Source: Synergistaceae bacterium (lineage in GTDB: Bacteria; Synergistota; Synergistia; Synergistales; Synergistaceae). Taken from it: a DNA stretch of 64,000 bases. The position numbers and the translations under genes were made by a program. The notes beneath the pieces were generated by a model. The model saw only the letters and a list, made by a program, of their open reading frames with translations, was not told the origin of the DNA and made no database searches. The DNA is taken from positions 1-64,000 of the forward strand of contig JAUNHV010000006.1 in the NCBI GenBank assembly GCA_030523725.1, read 5' to 3'. Below, in pieces: positions 8,269-15,534 of the stretch (positions are counted from its first letter, which is position 1; each line of letters starts with the position of its first letter).

Positions 8269-9603
8269 ATGGAAGGTAAGAGAGAACAATGGGGAAGCCA
8301 ATTTGGTTTCTTAATGGCAATGGCAGGATCAGCGATAGGTCTTGGAAATATTTGGCGTTTTCCTTATATTGCAGGACAATATGGTGGTGCTGCTTTTTTG
8401 GTGTTTTATTTAATTGTTGTCTTTACCTTTGGACTCTCCATAGCTATTGCAGAATGGTCCATTGGTCGTGCCGGCAGGAGTGATTCCGTAGGTTCATTTA
8501 AGAAACTGGGGGGAGGACTTTGGACAATTGTTGGCTGGTTTAGTTTTGTTTCAGCATTTGTTATTCTGTCTTATTATTCAGTTGTTGCTGGCTGGATAAT
8601 TTATTATATAAAATACTCTTTTACAGGACTTATGGATGCAGTTTGTCATGGTAGCTCGGAGGCTACCTTCTGGTCGCTTATTACAAATCCAGTGAAGAGT
8701 GTGATGCTTCAACTTATAATTATGTTAATTGCAGTTGGTGTGGCTATTAAGGGAGTTTCAAGTGGAATAGAAAAAATGTGTAAGTTCCTTATGCCGGCAC
8801 TTTTTGTCATTTTACTTATGCTAATTGGTAGATCTCTCACATTACCTGGTTCATTTGAAGGGGTAAAATTTTACCTTGTCCCAGATTTTAGCAAATTAGG
8901 GTTAGAAGGTATGTTTGCAGCTAGTGCTCAAGCATTTTTTTCTTTATCTATTGCCTCTGGTACTGGTCTAACCTATGGCAGTTACCTCAGGAAGGACGAT
9001 AAAATTATAAAATTAGCCCCAATAGTTGTGTTTTTTGATACACTAATTGCATTTCTCTCCGGACTTGTGATTTTTCCCACTTGCATGTCGGTAGGAGTTG
9101 TTCCTGATGTTGGACCTGGGCTTACATTTATCACACTTCCTGGGGTATTTGCAAAAATGCATTTTGGCAGGATGTTTGCGATTGCTTTTTTTATCCTTTT
9201 CTTCATTGCGGCAATTACATCTGTTATTGGATTATTCGAACCTGTTGTAGCATACGGTGTTGATCAAATGAAGTTAAGTCGTAAAACTTCTGCTATCGTG
9301 ATGGGAATTTTGGTCTTTGCACTTGGAGTACCATCTGCACTAGCAGAAACATCACTTATCCCGAAGATTTTTGGTAAGAATTTTCTTGAGGCAGCGGACT
9401 TTGTCATAAATGGTTGGCTTGTTCCTATAACGGCAATATTAATATGTATTTTCGTTGGTTGGGTATGGACAAAAGGGGCAAAAGACGAAGTAACAAATGA
9501 AGGCAAGGTAAGGTTCAAGCTTTATCCTGTTTGGCTTTTTATATGTCGTGTTATTGCTCCAATAATGTTAACTGTTTTGCTCATTAACGGGGGAAAATGG
9601 TAA
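8269..9603 (+). CDS. Neurotransmitter:sodium symporter family transporter (copy 1)
   Basis: A 444-residue inner-membrane protein of the NSS/SLC6 (SNF) family, which couples Na+ influx to amino-acid uptake. The N-terminus carries the hallmark first-helix motif GSAIGLGNIWRFPY, which contributes to substrate and sodium binding in LeuT-like structures. About eleven to twelve membrane helices follow, ending in NGGKW. The ATG at 8269 has GGAAGGAG 6-8 nt upstream. A paralogue of identical length lies at 14096-15430 and shares the KREQWGS start and GGKW end. smpB follows 33 nt downstream, so co-transcription is likely. The substrate cannot be assigned; aromatic or branched amino acids are typical for the family. 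Confidence 0.93.
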   Translation: MEGKREQWGSQFGFLMAMAGSAIGLGNIWRFPYIAGQYGGAAFLVFYLIVVFTFGLSIAIAEWSIGRAGRSDSVGSFKKLGGGLWTIVGWFSFVSAFVILSYYSVVAGWIIYYIKYSFTGLMDAVCHGSSEATFWSLITNPVKSVMLQLIIMLIAVGVAIKGVSSGIEKMCKFLMPALFVILLMLIGRSLTLPGSFEGVKFYLVPDFSKLGLEGMFAASAQAFFSLSIASGTGLTYGSYLRKDDKIIKLAPIVVFFDTLIAFLSGLVIFPTCMSVGVVPDVGPGLTFITLPGVFAKMHFGRMFAIAFFILFFIAAITSVIGLFEPVVAYGVDQMKLSRKTSAIVMGILVFALGVPSALAETSLIPKIFGKNFLEAADFVINGWLVPITAILICIFVGWVWTKGAKDEVTNEGKVRFKLYPVWLFICRVIAPIMLTVLLINGGKW

Positions 9604-9636
9604 TAGAAACTCGCATAATTGACGAGGATTATTGAA

Positions 9637-10107
9637 ATGCAAGAAGACAAAACTGTAGCACAAAATCGAAAAGCACGTCACGATTACACAATTCTCTCTT
9701 CTATGGAAGTGGGGCTTGTGCTTTTTGGTACAGAAATAAAATCGCTCCGCGCAGGACAGGTTAATTTGAAGGATGGATATGCTTCTATAGAAAAAGGGGA
9801 GCTCTGGCTCTGGAATGTACATATTAGTCCATATGAAGCGGGAACTATTTACAATAAAGATCCTTTGCGACCACGAAAGCTCCTGGCTCATAAGCTTGAA
9901 ATTCTGCGCTTACAACAAAAGATAAAAGAAAAAGGGCTAACCCTTGTGCCGCTAAAAATATACATAAAAAATGGAAAAAAAGCTAAGCTTGAGCTTGGTG
10001 TAGCCAGAGGAAAACAACTGCAGGACAAGCGAGACGCCATGGCAGAGCGTGACAGCAAGAGAGATATTGCAAGAGCTATGAAGCAAAGTAAGAGTCGTGA
10101 ATTTTAA
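9637..10107 (+). CDS. smpB: SsrA-binding protein SmpB
   Basis: A 156-residue RNA-binding partner of tmRNA in trans-translation, which rescues stalled ribosomes. Conserved family segments are visible: [37 protein letters not shown], and the basic C-terminal tail ([12 protein letters not shown]) that inserts into the ribosome A site. ATG 9637 has GAGGA 8 nt upstream; the in-frame TTG at 9619 is less likely. No tmRNA (ssrA) gene is seen next to it in this window. A terminator follows. Confidence 0.96.
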   Translation: MQEDKTVAQNRKARHDYTILSSMEVGLVLFGTEIKSLRAGQVNLKDGYASIEKGELWLWNVHISPYEAGTIYNKDPLRPRKLLAHKLEILRLQQKIKEKGLTLVPLKIYIKNGKKAKLELGVARGKQLQDKRDAMAERDSKRDIARAMKQSKSREF

Positions 10108-10137
10108 TAACAACAGGTGTCATGTATAACTCAAATA

Positions 10138-10186
10138 TAAAAAGATAGAGGAACATAGGTTTTACCTACGTTCCTCTATCTTTTTA
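10138..10186 (+). terminator. Terminator after smpB
   Basis: A hairpin of about 18-19 bp (AAAGATAGAGGAAC, then TAGGT, pairing with ACCTA, then GTTCCTCTATCTTT) with one A/C mismatch and a short T loop, followed by TTTTT. The convergent DUF805 gene ends just downstream and may also use it. Confidence 0.85.
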
Positions 10187-10194
10187 ATCAAATA

Positions 10195-10680
10195 TTAATT
10201 TTCTAACTCTTTTGGATTTGCTCCCCACTTATTTTCACATGCCTGACTATCTCTCGTAAAGAAATAGAAGTAAGCCAAAATGATTGCAATTGGAAAAATA
10301 AATAGGGCATATGCAAATATACGGAAGGACACGGCCTCTGTACCTACAAGAATAGCTGTTCCTAACAAGGTAGCAACTATTATTAATGCATAGCCAAGTA
10401 CGACATATGCACCACTATAACCGATGTCATGCGCACGACGAAAAGCCACTGCTAAGCTTGGAATAAGAATAAAAGCTGCATACAGGTGTGACAAGATGTT
10501 AATAAAATTGAAGTCAAATAACGAATATGCAGCAGCGAGCAAATTACCGATTGCCCAAGTGAAAAAGGCAAAACTCCAGTATTCTTTTCTGCGTGCTCTG
10601 CCGCTGAAATCGAAATATTTTTTGAAACATACACATGAGTAAAACCAAATAACGCTAAAAAACTTCTTAATGCTGTCCAT
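10195..10680 (-). CDS. DUF805 family membrane protein
   Basis: A 161-residue inner-membrane protein with about four membrane segments. DUF805 signatures are present: FSGRARRKEYW near the N-terminus, the central PSLAVAFRRAHDIGYSG, and the C-terminal NKWGANP. The family has no established biochemical function. GAGG lies 10 nt before the ATG on the minus strand. Confidence 0.92.
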   Translation of the reverse strand: MDSIKKFFSVIWFYSCVCFKKYFDFSGRARRKEYWSFAFFTWAIGNLLAAAYSLFDFNFINILSHLYAAFILIPSLAVAFRRAHDIGYSGAYVVLGYALIIVATLLGTAILVGTEAVSFRIFAYALFIFPIAIILAYFYFFTRDSQACENKWGANPKELEN

Positions 10681-10793
10681 TTCCGCAACCTCGATATTAA
10701 AACTAAAACATGCTGTAGAGTTTAATATTATAAGGTAAAAGTGTCAAGTGCTCTTTTTTGCCCTGTTTTTTGCATAAAATGACAAGTAGCCTC

Positions 10794-10822
10794 TTGACAA
10801 AAATATAAAAATTTTATATACT
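10794..10822 (+). promoter_or_regulatory. Strong promoter of the tRNA cluster
   Basis: TTGACA (10794-10799), 17-bp spacer, TATACT (10817-10822), then a GC-rich discriminator-like stretch and the first tRNA 31 bp later. Confidence 0.85.
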
Positions 10823-10853
10823 TCTGCACGTTGTCGCGAGGGGGCGTCCGATT

Positions 10854-10928
10854 GGGCGGGTAGCTCAGTGGGAGAGCATCTGCTTTACACGCAGGGGGTC
10901 GTAGGTTCGAAACCTATTCCGCCCACCA
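10854..10928 (+). tRNA. tRNA-Val (anticodon TAC)
   Basis: A 75-nt cloverleaf with encoded CCA: acceptor GGGCGGG with TCCGCCC, anticodon loop TTTACAC, T-loop TTCGAAA. Confidence 0.97.
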
Positions 10929-10949
10929 TTAAGATAACCCTTAACACAT

Positions 10950-11026
10950 GGAGCTGTAGCTCAGTTGGTTAGAGCGTCGGCCTGTCACGCCGAAGGTCGC
11001 GAGTTCGAGTCTCGTCAGCTCCGCCA
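10950..11026 (+). tRNA. tRNA-Asp (anticodon GTC), copy 1
   Basis: A 77-nt cloverleaf with encoded CCA: acceptor GGAGCTG with CAGCTCC, anticodon loop CTGTCAC. Identical to the copy at 11260-11336. Confidence 0.97.
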
Positions 11027-11079
11027 TATTTAAGCAATTGCGAAACGGTTGAAGGACACATCAACCATATTGCTTAGGT

Positions 11080-11155
<76 letters not shown>

Positions 11156-11158
11156 TTT

Positions 11159-11233
11159 GCGGAAGTAGCTCAGGGGTAGAGCACAACCTTGCCAAGGTTG
11201 GGGTCGCGGGTTCAAATCCCGTCTTCCGCTCCA
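11159..11233 (+). tRNA. tRNA-Gly (anticodon GCC), copy 1
   Basis: A 75-nt cloverleaf with encoded CCA: acceptor GCGGAAG with CTTCCGC, anticodon loop TTGCCAA. It starts 3 nt after tRNA-Phe. Identical to 11357-11431. Confidence 0.97.
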
Positions 11234-11259
11234 TTTTTATCTTTGTTTTATTTTTTTAT

Positions 11260-11336
11260 GGAGCTGTAGCTCAGTTGGTTAGAGCGTCGGCCTGTCACGC
11301 CGAAGGTCGCGAGTTCGAGTCTCGTCAGCTCCGCCA
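11260..11336 (+). tRNA. tRNA-Asp (anticodon GTC), copy 2
   Basis: Identical in all 77 nt to 10950-11026, including encoded CCA. Confidence 0.97.
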
Positions 11337-11356
11337 TTTTTAACAGGCGTATTTGC

Positions 11357-11431
11357 GCGGAAGTAGCTCAGGGGTAGAGCACAACCTTGCCAAGGTTGGG
11401 GTCGCGGGTTCAAATCCCGTCTTCCGCTCCA
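11357..11431 (+). tRNA. tRNA-Gly (anticodon GCC), copy 2
   Basis: Identical in all 75 nt to 11159-11233, including encoded CCA. Last tRNA of the cluster. Confidence 0.97.
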
Positions 11432-11448
11432 TTTAGTAAAAGCTGCTA

Positions 11449-11476
11449 TTTACAAATTATTTTTTTGTGTTATAAT
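11449..11476 (+). promoter_or_regulatory. Promoter of the infC operon
   Basis: TTTACA (11449-11454), 16-bp spacer, TATAAT (11471-11476), about 165 bp before the infC start, leaving a long structured leader. Confidence 0.8.
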
Positions 11477-11490
11477 GCTCACATTCAAGT

Positions 11491-11613
11491 AGAGATACGC
11501 TCTCTCACCGCTCGGCAATTGCGCTGCTCGGTCAACAAACGGAAGAATTATTATACTTTTTACTATTTTGTTAATCCGTCCACAGCGTATCTATACGTTG
11601 TGGATTTATTTTT
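11491..11613 (+). promoter_or_regulatory. infC-rpmI-rplT leader: transcription attenuator (L20-leader type)
   Basis: A terminator hairpin with a 10-bp stem (CCACAGCGTA, 11580-11589, with TACGTTGTGG, 11594-11603; loop TCTA) is followed by a T-rich run. Its 5' arm overlaps AGCGTATCT (11584-11592), which is perfectly complementary to AGATACGCT (11493-11501), so two structures are mutually exclusive. A further ACGGA/TCCGT stem (11539-11543 with 11575-11579) lies inside. In Bacillus the same operon is controlled by L20 binding to its leader and premature termination; applying that here is inference from position and structure. Confidence 0.75.
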
Positions 11614-11640
11614 TATATTTTACATGGGAGGTGTTGCACC

Positions 11641-12297
11641 ATAGCAACAGTATCTACACAAGATGAACCAAGAGTAAATGAAAAAATTACAGCTTCTGAG
11701 GTTCTTCTTATTGACGAAAAGAACGAAAAACGTGGAGTGGTAAAGATTTTAGAGGCACTCAACATTGCAAGATTGGCAGAGCTTGACCTCGTCGAGGTTG
11801 CCCCGATGGCAAAGCCACCAGTTTGTCGCATCTTGAACTATGGAAAGTATCGTTTCCAACAGCAGAAACGTGAACATGAGGCAAGAAAAAAGCAGAAGGT
11901 GCAGGAAGTTAAGGAAATCAAAATGCGCCCCAAAACGGATGTCCACGATTTTGACTTCAAATTGAAGGCTATCCTTTCTTTTTTGAAGGATGGAGACAAG
12001 GTGAAGGTTTCTGTTTTCTTCAGAGGAAGAGAAATGGCGTTTTTGGATAGGGGCAAAGATCTTCTTGCTCGTGTTGTGCATGATGTAGGTGAATGGGGAA
12101 CTGTAGATACGGAGCCCAAGATGGAGGGTGCTCATATGAGAATGATGCTGAGCCCCGCTGCAAACCTCAAGCAACTTTTGAAAAAAGAACAAGAATCTCG
12201 TGTCGTAGTTTCGGAGCAGGAGGTAGCACAAAAGGAAAAGAAAGCACCAACTGCCCCCAAGAAAAAGAACGTTATATTTGATGCAGATCAAATTTAA
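11641..12297 (+). CDS. infC: Translation initiation factor IF-3, start codon AUA
   Basis: IF-3 binds the 30S subunit, prevents premature 50S joining and rejects non-canonical start codons. The frame contains the canonical N-domain (VNEKITASEVLLIDE, then LDLVEVAP and PPVCRILNYGKYRFQQQ) and C-domain (EIKMRPKTDVHDFDFKLK, FFRGREM). The conserved N-terminus extends upstream of the first GTG (11737), and the only plausible initiator is ATA at 11641, with GGGAGGTG (11626-11633) 7 nt before it. This gives 218 residues. Rare start codons (AUU, AUA, AUC) are a known hallmark of infC, used for autoregulation. A roughly 40-residue Lys-rich C-terminal extension follows the C-domain. Confidence 0.95.
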   Translation: MATVSTQDEPRVNEKITASEVLLIDEKNEKRGVVKILEALNIARLAELDLVEVAPMAKPPVCRILNYGKYRFQQQKREHEARKKQKVQEVKEIKMRPKTDVHDFDFKLKAILSFLKDGDKVKVSVFFRGREMAFLDRGKDLLARVVHDVGEWGTVDTEPKMEGAHMRMMLSPAANLKQLLKKEQESRVVVSEQEVAQKEKKAPTAPKKKNVIFDADQI

Positions 12298-12334
12298 TAA
12301 ATATTAAGAAAATAATTTTTAGGAGGATTAGAAA

Positions 12335-12532
12335 ATGCCAAAGATTAAAACACATTCAGCAACAAAAAAACGTTTCCACTTAACAGCAACAGGTAAAGTT
12401 TCCTATAAAAAATGCGGCAGAAGTCACCTTCTTTCTTCTAAGAATGCAAAAAGACTTCGCTCTTTGAAAAAAGTCGGAATCTTGCCAGCAAATGTGGAAG
12501 GCCACATTAAGAAAATGCTCCCTTACGCATAG
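12335..12532 (+). CDS. rpmI: 50S ribosomal protein L35
   Basis: A 65-residue basic ribosomal protein starting MPKIKTHSATKKRF, with GKVSYKKCGRSHLL typical of L35. Ribosome site AGGAGG lies 9 nt upstream. Second gene of the infC-rpmI-rplT operon, 37 nt after infC. Confidence 0.98.
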   Translation: MPKIKTHSATKKRFHLTATGKVSYKKCGRSHLLSSKNAKRLRSLKKVGILPANVEGHIKKMLPYA

Positions 12533-12555
12533 GGATTTGACAGGAGGTATTTGAA

Positions 12556-12906
12556 ATGAGAGTAAAAGGATCTAGCGCTAGCCGAAACAAATTAAAGAAA
12601 CTTTATAGCATTACAAAGGGCTTCTATGGAAGAAAGAAAAATGTCTATCGTAGAGCAAGAGAAGCCTATCTGCACGCTTTAACAAGTGCTTTTGCTGGTA
12701 GAAAATTAAAGAAACGTGACTTCCGTAAACTTTGGATTGTCCGTATCAATGCAGCAGCCCGTGCAAATGGCATCTCTTATAGTGCACTCATCAGTGGTCT
12801 CAAGAAGGCAAATATCCTTATGAATCGCAAGATGTTGGCTGACATTGCAATCAACGATGCAGCAGCTTTTACAAAGCTCGTTGAAAAGGTAAAGACAGTA
12901 AAATAA
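12556..12906 (+). CDS. rplT: 50S ribosomal protein L20
   Basis: A 116-residue 23S rRNA-binding assembly protein. KGFYGRKKNVYRRAREA and the KRDFRKLWIVRINAAAR segment are diagnostic. L20 is the autogenous repressor of this operon in characterised bacteria, consistent with the attenuator at 11491-11613. Last gene before a terminator. Confidence 0.98.
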   Translation: MRVKGSSASRNKLKKLYSITKGFYGRKKNVYRRAREAYLHALTSAFAGRKLKKRDFRKLWIVRINAAARANGISYSALISGLKKANILMNRKMLADIAINDAAAFTKLVEKVKTVK

Positions 12907-12910
12907 CTTC

Positions 12911-12939
12911 AAAACAGGTGGGGTTCCACCTGTTTTTTT
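12911..12939 (+). terminator. Terminator of the infC operon
   Basis: A 10-bp perfect stem (AAACAGGTGG, 12912-12921, with 12926-12935), GGTT loop and a T tract, starting 6 bp after the rplT stop. Confidence 0.92.
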
Positions 12940-12954
12940 GTAGGAATAACAACT

Positions 12955-14061
12955 ATGCAAGAAGAATACATACTAAAGCAGACAAATTTGCAAAAGGTCT
13001 TGAAAGAAAATGGCTTTGATGCCTTTATTGCAATAAATGACGAGAGCAGTAACTGGCAGGCAATAGCTCACCAAACTGGTTTTCGTGGCACGTGCGGATT
13101 ATACTTTTTGTACGCAGACAAAGCCGAAAAAAAGGCAGATATATTTTTTGATAACCGTTATTTGGAGAGAGCCAAAAGAGAAATTGCAACCTGCAATGTC
13201 TTGTCTTTTGAGGACGATTTTGCAGACACAATATACAAAACGGCAAAAGCTTACGGGCTGAAAACTATCGCATGTCAAGCTTGCGAAACATCAGCATCAA
13301 ACTGGAAGGCAATAGAGTATCTTTTACAAAAAGAGGGTATAACCTTAAAACCATTTGATGACGAATATCAGGAAATTTGCTCCGTAAAGACTGACAACGA
13401 AATTGTAAAGATAAAGGCAGCAGCAGAGTTAGCGACAGAGGCTTTTATGAAAACCCTTGGAGAAGTTACCGAGGGAATGACGGAAGCAGCTTTTGCGGCA
13501 CGCCTTGAATATGAAATGGCTATTCGTGGAGCATCACCTGCATTTGGTACAATCGTAGCAAGTGGTGTGCACGGCTCTATTCCACATGCTGGCGTAACAG
13601 AAAAAGAGATTCACCGTGGAGAAATAGTTACAGTAGATTTTGGTGCAAGGCTAGACAACTATGTTTGTGACATTACAAGGAATTTCGTGATTGGTAAGGC
13701 AACTAGAGAACAAAGAGTATTACACGATCAGATAAAACTGGCTCACCTTACGGCTGCAAACGCTCTCAAGGATGGAGCATCTGGGCGGGCAGTACACAAT
13801 ATTGCTTGTGATGTTTTTGGAGATAAACGTGAGTATTTTACCCATAGCTTGGGACATGGAATAGGACTTTATATTCACGAAATGCCACGTCTTAGTTATA
13901 GAAAAGATTACACGTTAAAAGCCGGACAGGTTGTTACAGTAGAGCCTGGACTTTATTTTGCAGGCAAATTTGGTATGAGGCTTGAGGATGATTACCTTGT
14001 AACGAGAAACTCTGCGGAACGTTTAACGGCAGCAATGCCACAGGAACTTTTTGAAATATAA
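12955..14061 (+). CDS. M24 family Xaa-Pro aminopeptidase/dipeptidase
   Basis: A 368-residue cytosolic metallopeptidase. An N-terminal creatinase-like domain (about 1-135) is followed by a pita-bread M24 domain. The expected metal ligands are visible: VTVDFGARLDNYVCDITR (two Asp), HSLGHGIGLYIHE (His), VTVEPGLY (Glu) and GMRLEDDYLVT (Glu). The family cleaves peptides with Pro in the second position. ATG 12955 has AGGA 9 nt upstream. It lies 34 nt before an amino-acid symporter gene, suggesting linked peptide and amino-acid use (inference). Confidence 0.93.
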   Translation: MQEEYILKQTNLQKVLKENGFDAFIAINDESSNWQAIAHQTGFRGTCGLYFLYADKAEKKADIFFDNRYLERAKREIATCNVLSFEDDFADTIYKTAKAYGLKTIACQACETSASNWKAIEYLLQKEGITLKPFDDEYQEICSVKTDNEIVKIKAAAELATEAFMKTLGEVTEGMTEAAFAARLEYEMAIRGASPAFGTIVASGVHGSIPHAGVTEKEIHRGEIVTVDFGARLDNYVCDITRNFVIGKATREQRVLHDQIKLAHLTAANALKDGASGRAVHNIACDVFGDKREYFTHSLGHGIGLYIHEMPRLSYRKDYTLKAGQVVTVEPGLYFAGKFGMRLEDDYLVTRNSAERLTAAMPQELFEI

Positions 14062-14095
14062 AATTTTGTGCAAAACAAAAGTAGGAGGATTGGCT

Positions 14096-15430
14096 ATGGA
14101 ACAGAAAAGGGAACAGTGGGGAAGCCGTTTTGGTTTTTTGATGGCATCAGCTGGTTCTGCTATTGGTTTAGGTAGCATTTGGCGCTTTCCGTATGTTGCG
14201 GGGGTAAACGGTGGAGCTTGCTTTCTTATTAGTTATCTGATTATGTGCTTTACTTTGGGAGCTTCACTTAACCTTGCTGAATGGTCGATTGGTAGAGCCG
14301 CTAAAAGTGACGTGGTTGGTTCATTTACAAAACTCGGTGGCAAAAAATGGGGTATCGTTGGTTTTGGTGCGTTAATCTCTTGCTTCATAATTGCGGCATA
14401 TTATTCCATATTATCTGGTGTTGTGCTCTATTACATAAAATTTTCCCTTGTGGACCTTGCGCGTGTTTCAAAGGCCGGATATTTTGAGGCTGTTTTCAAC
14501 ACTATTACTTCAATTCCGCGGATCTCTATTTCCTTGCATGCTCTTAACATGTTTATTGTTATTGCTATAATCAGCAAGGGAGTGAGCGGTGGAATCGAAA
14601 AAATGTGCAAATATGTGATGCCATGGCTTTTCATAATTTTGTTGATTCTCATTGCGAGAGCTCTTACTTTGCCAGGTGCAATAGCTGGATTGAAATTTTA
14701 TTTGCTTCCTGATTTTAAAAAATTTGGGGCTAGAGGTTTACTTGAAGCAACTGGACAATCATTCTATTCACTTTCTCTTGCGATGGGAATTGCTGTTACA
14801 TACGGTAGCTATATGAAGAAAGATGATAAGATGGTTCCGCTTAACGGAACGGTAGTTTTTCTTACTACGTTTGTAGCCTTTCTTGCTGGACTTGTGATTT
14901 TTCCTGCCTGTGTAGCTATGGGAGTAAAGCCTACTGCAGGTGTGGGGCTGTGTTTTATTACACTTCCAGAGGTTTTTTGCAGGATGGCTTGTGGACCGTT
15001 CTTTGCTACAGCATTTTTTATTCTATTTTATATTGCGGCTGTAACGTCGAGTGTAGCTATACTAGAGGTTCTTGTTGCATATGGGATGGGGCAGTTAAAA
15101 ATGAGTCGTAAAACCTCCACTCAAATTATGGGATTAGTTGTCTTTCTACTAGGAATTCCAGTGGCATTAAGTGGAATGCCTAACTTCCCCAAAATATTTG
15201 GACGGACTATTTTTGAAGCATCAGATTTTTTGGTAAATAACTGGATATTACCGCTTGTTGCGATTTTTACCTGTATCTTTGTTGGTTGGGTATGGCAAAA
15301 GGGGGCTAAAAACGAGTTGACGAATGGAGGACGTGTGCCATTCAAGTTTTATCCTGTGTGGAGTGTTATCTGTAAATTTATTGCTCCAGTTATACTTGCA
15401 ATCCTTCTTATACATGGTGGAAAATGGTAA
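14096..15430 (+). CDS. Neurotransmitter:sodium symporter family transporter (copy 2)
   Basis: A 444-residue Na+-coupled amino-acid transporter, paralogous to 8269-9603 along its whole length and ending HGGKW. The first-helix signature reads GSAIGLGSIWRFPY, so the Asn of copy 1 (GLGNIW) is a Ser here; this residue lies at the family's first-helix binding region and may shift substrate or ion preference (inference). ATG 14096 has AGGAGGA 6 nt upstream. Probably co-transcribed with the preceding M24 peptidase. A terminator follows. Confidence 0.93.
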   Translation: MEQKREQWGSRFGFLMASAGSAIGLGSIWRFPYVAGVNGGACFLISYLIMCFTLGASLNLAEWSIGRAAKSDVVGSFTKLGGKKWGIVGFGALISCFIIAAYYSILSGVVLYYIKFSLVDLARVSKAGYFEAVFNTITSIPRISISLHALNMFIVIAIISKGVSGGIEKMCKYVMPWLFIILLILIARALTLPGAIAGLKFYLLPDFKKFGARGLLEATGQSFYSLSLAMGIAVTYGSYMKKDDKMVPLNGTVVFLTTFVAFLAGLVIFPACVAMGVKPTAGVGLCFITLPEVFCRMACGPFFATAFFILFYIAAVTSSVAILEVLVAYGMGQLKMSRKTSTQIMGLVVFLLGIPVALSGMPNFPKIFGRTIFEASDFLVNNWILPLVAIFTCIFVGWVWQKGAKNELTNGGRVPFKFYPVWSVICKFIAPVILAILLIHGGKW

Positions 15431-15467
15431 AGATATAGAAATATTTCTGTTACTTACTTAATATAAA

Positions 15468-15513
15468 AGCAAGTGGTTGTCGGTTACCCCGATAACCACT
15501 TGCTAAATTTTTT
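15468..15513 (+). terminator. Terminator between symporter 2 and convergent P-type ATPase
   Basis: An 11-bp perfect stem (AGCAAGTGGTT, 15468-15478, with 15494-15504) with an internal TCGG/CCGA extension, followed by AAATTTTTT. Confidence 0.85.
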
Positions 15514-15534
15514 CTGTTTTTGTCATTTTGTCAT

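Noticed and set aside
11624-11644. Tiny upstream peptide MGGVAP overlapping the infC start
   Set aside because: It has no ribosome site of its own and its bases are the infC ribosome site; overlap with the ATA looks incidental.
11737-11739. GTG as the infC start
   Set aside because: It would cut off the conserved VNEKITASEVLLID N-terminus and has no ribosome site; ATA 11641 has both in its favour.
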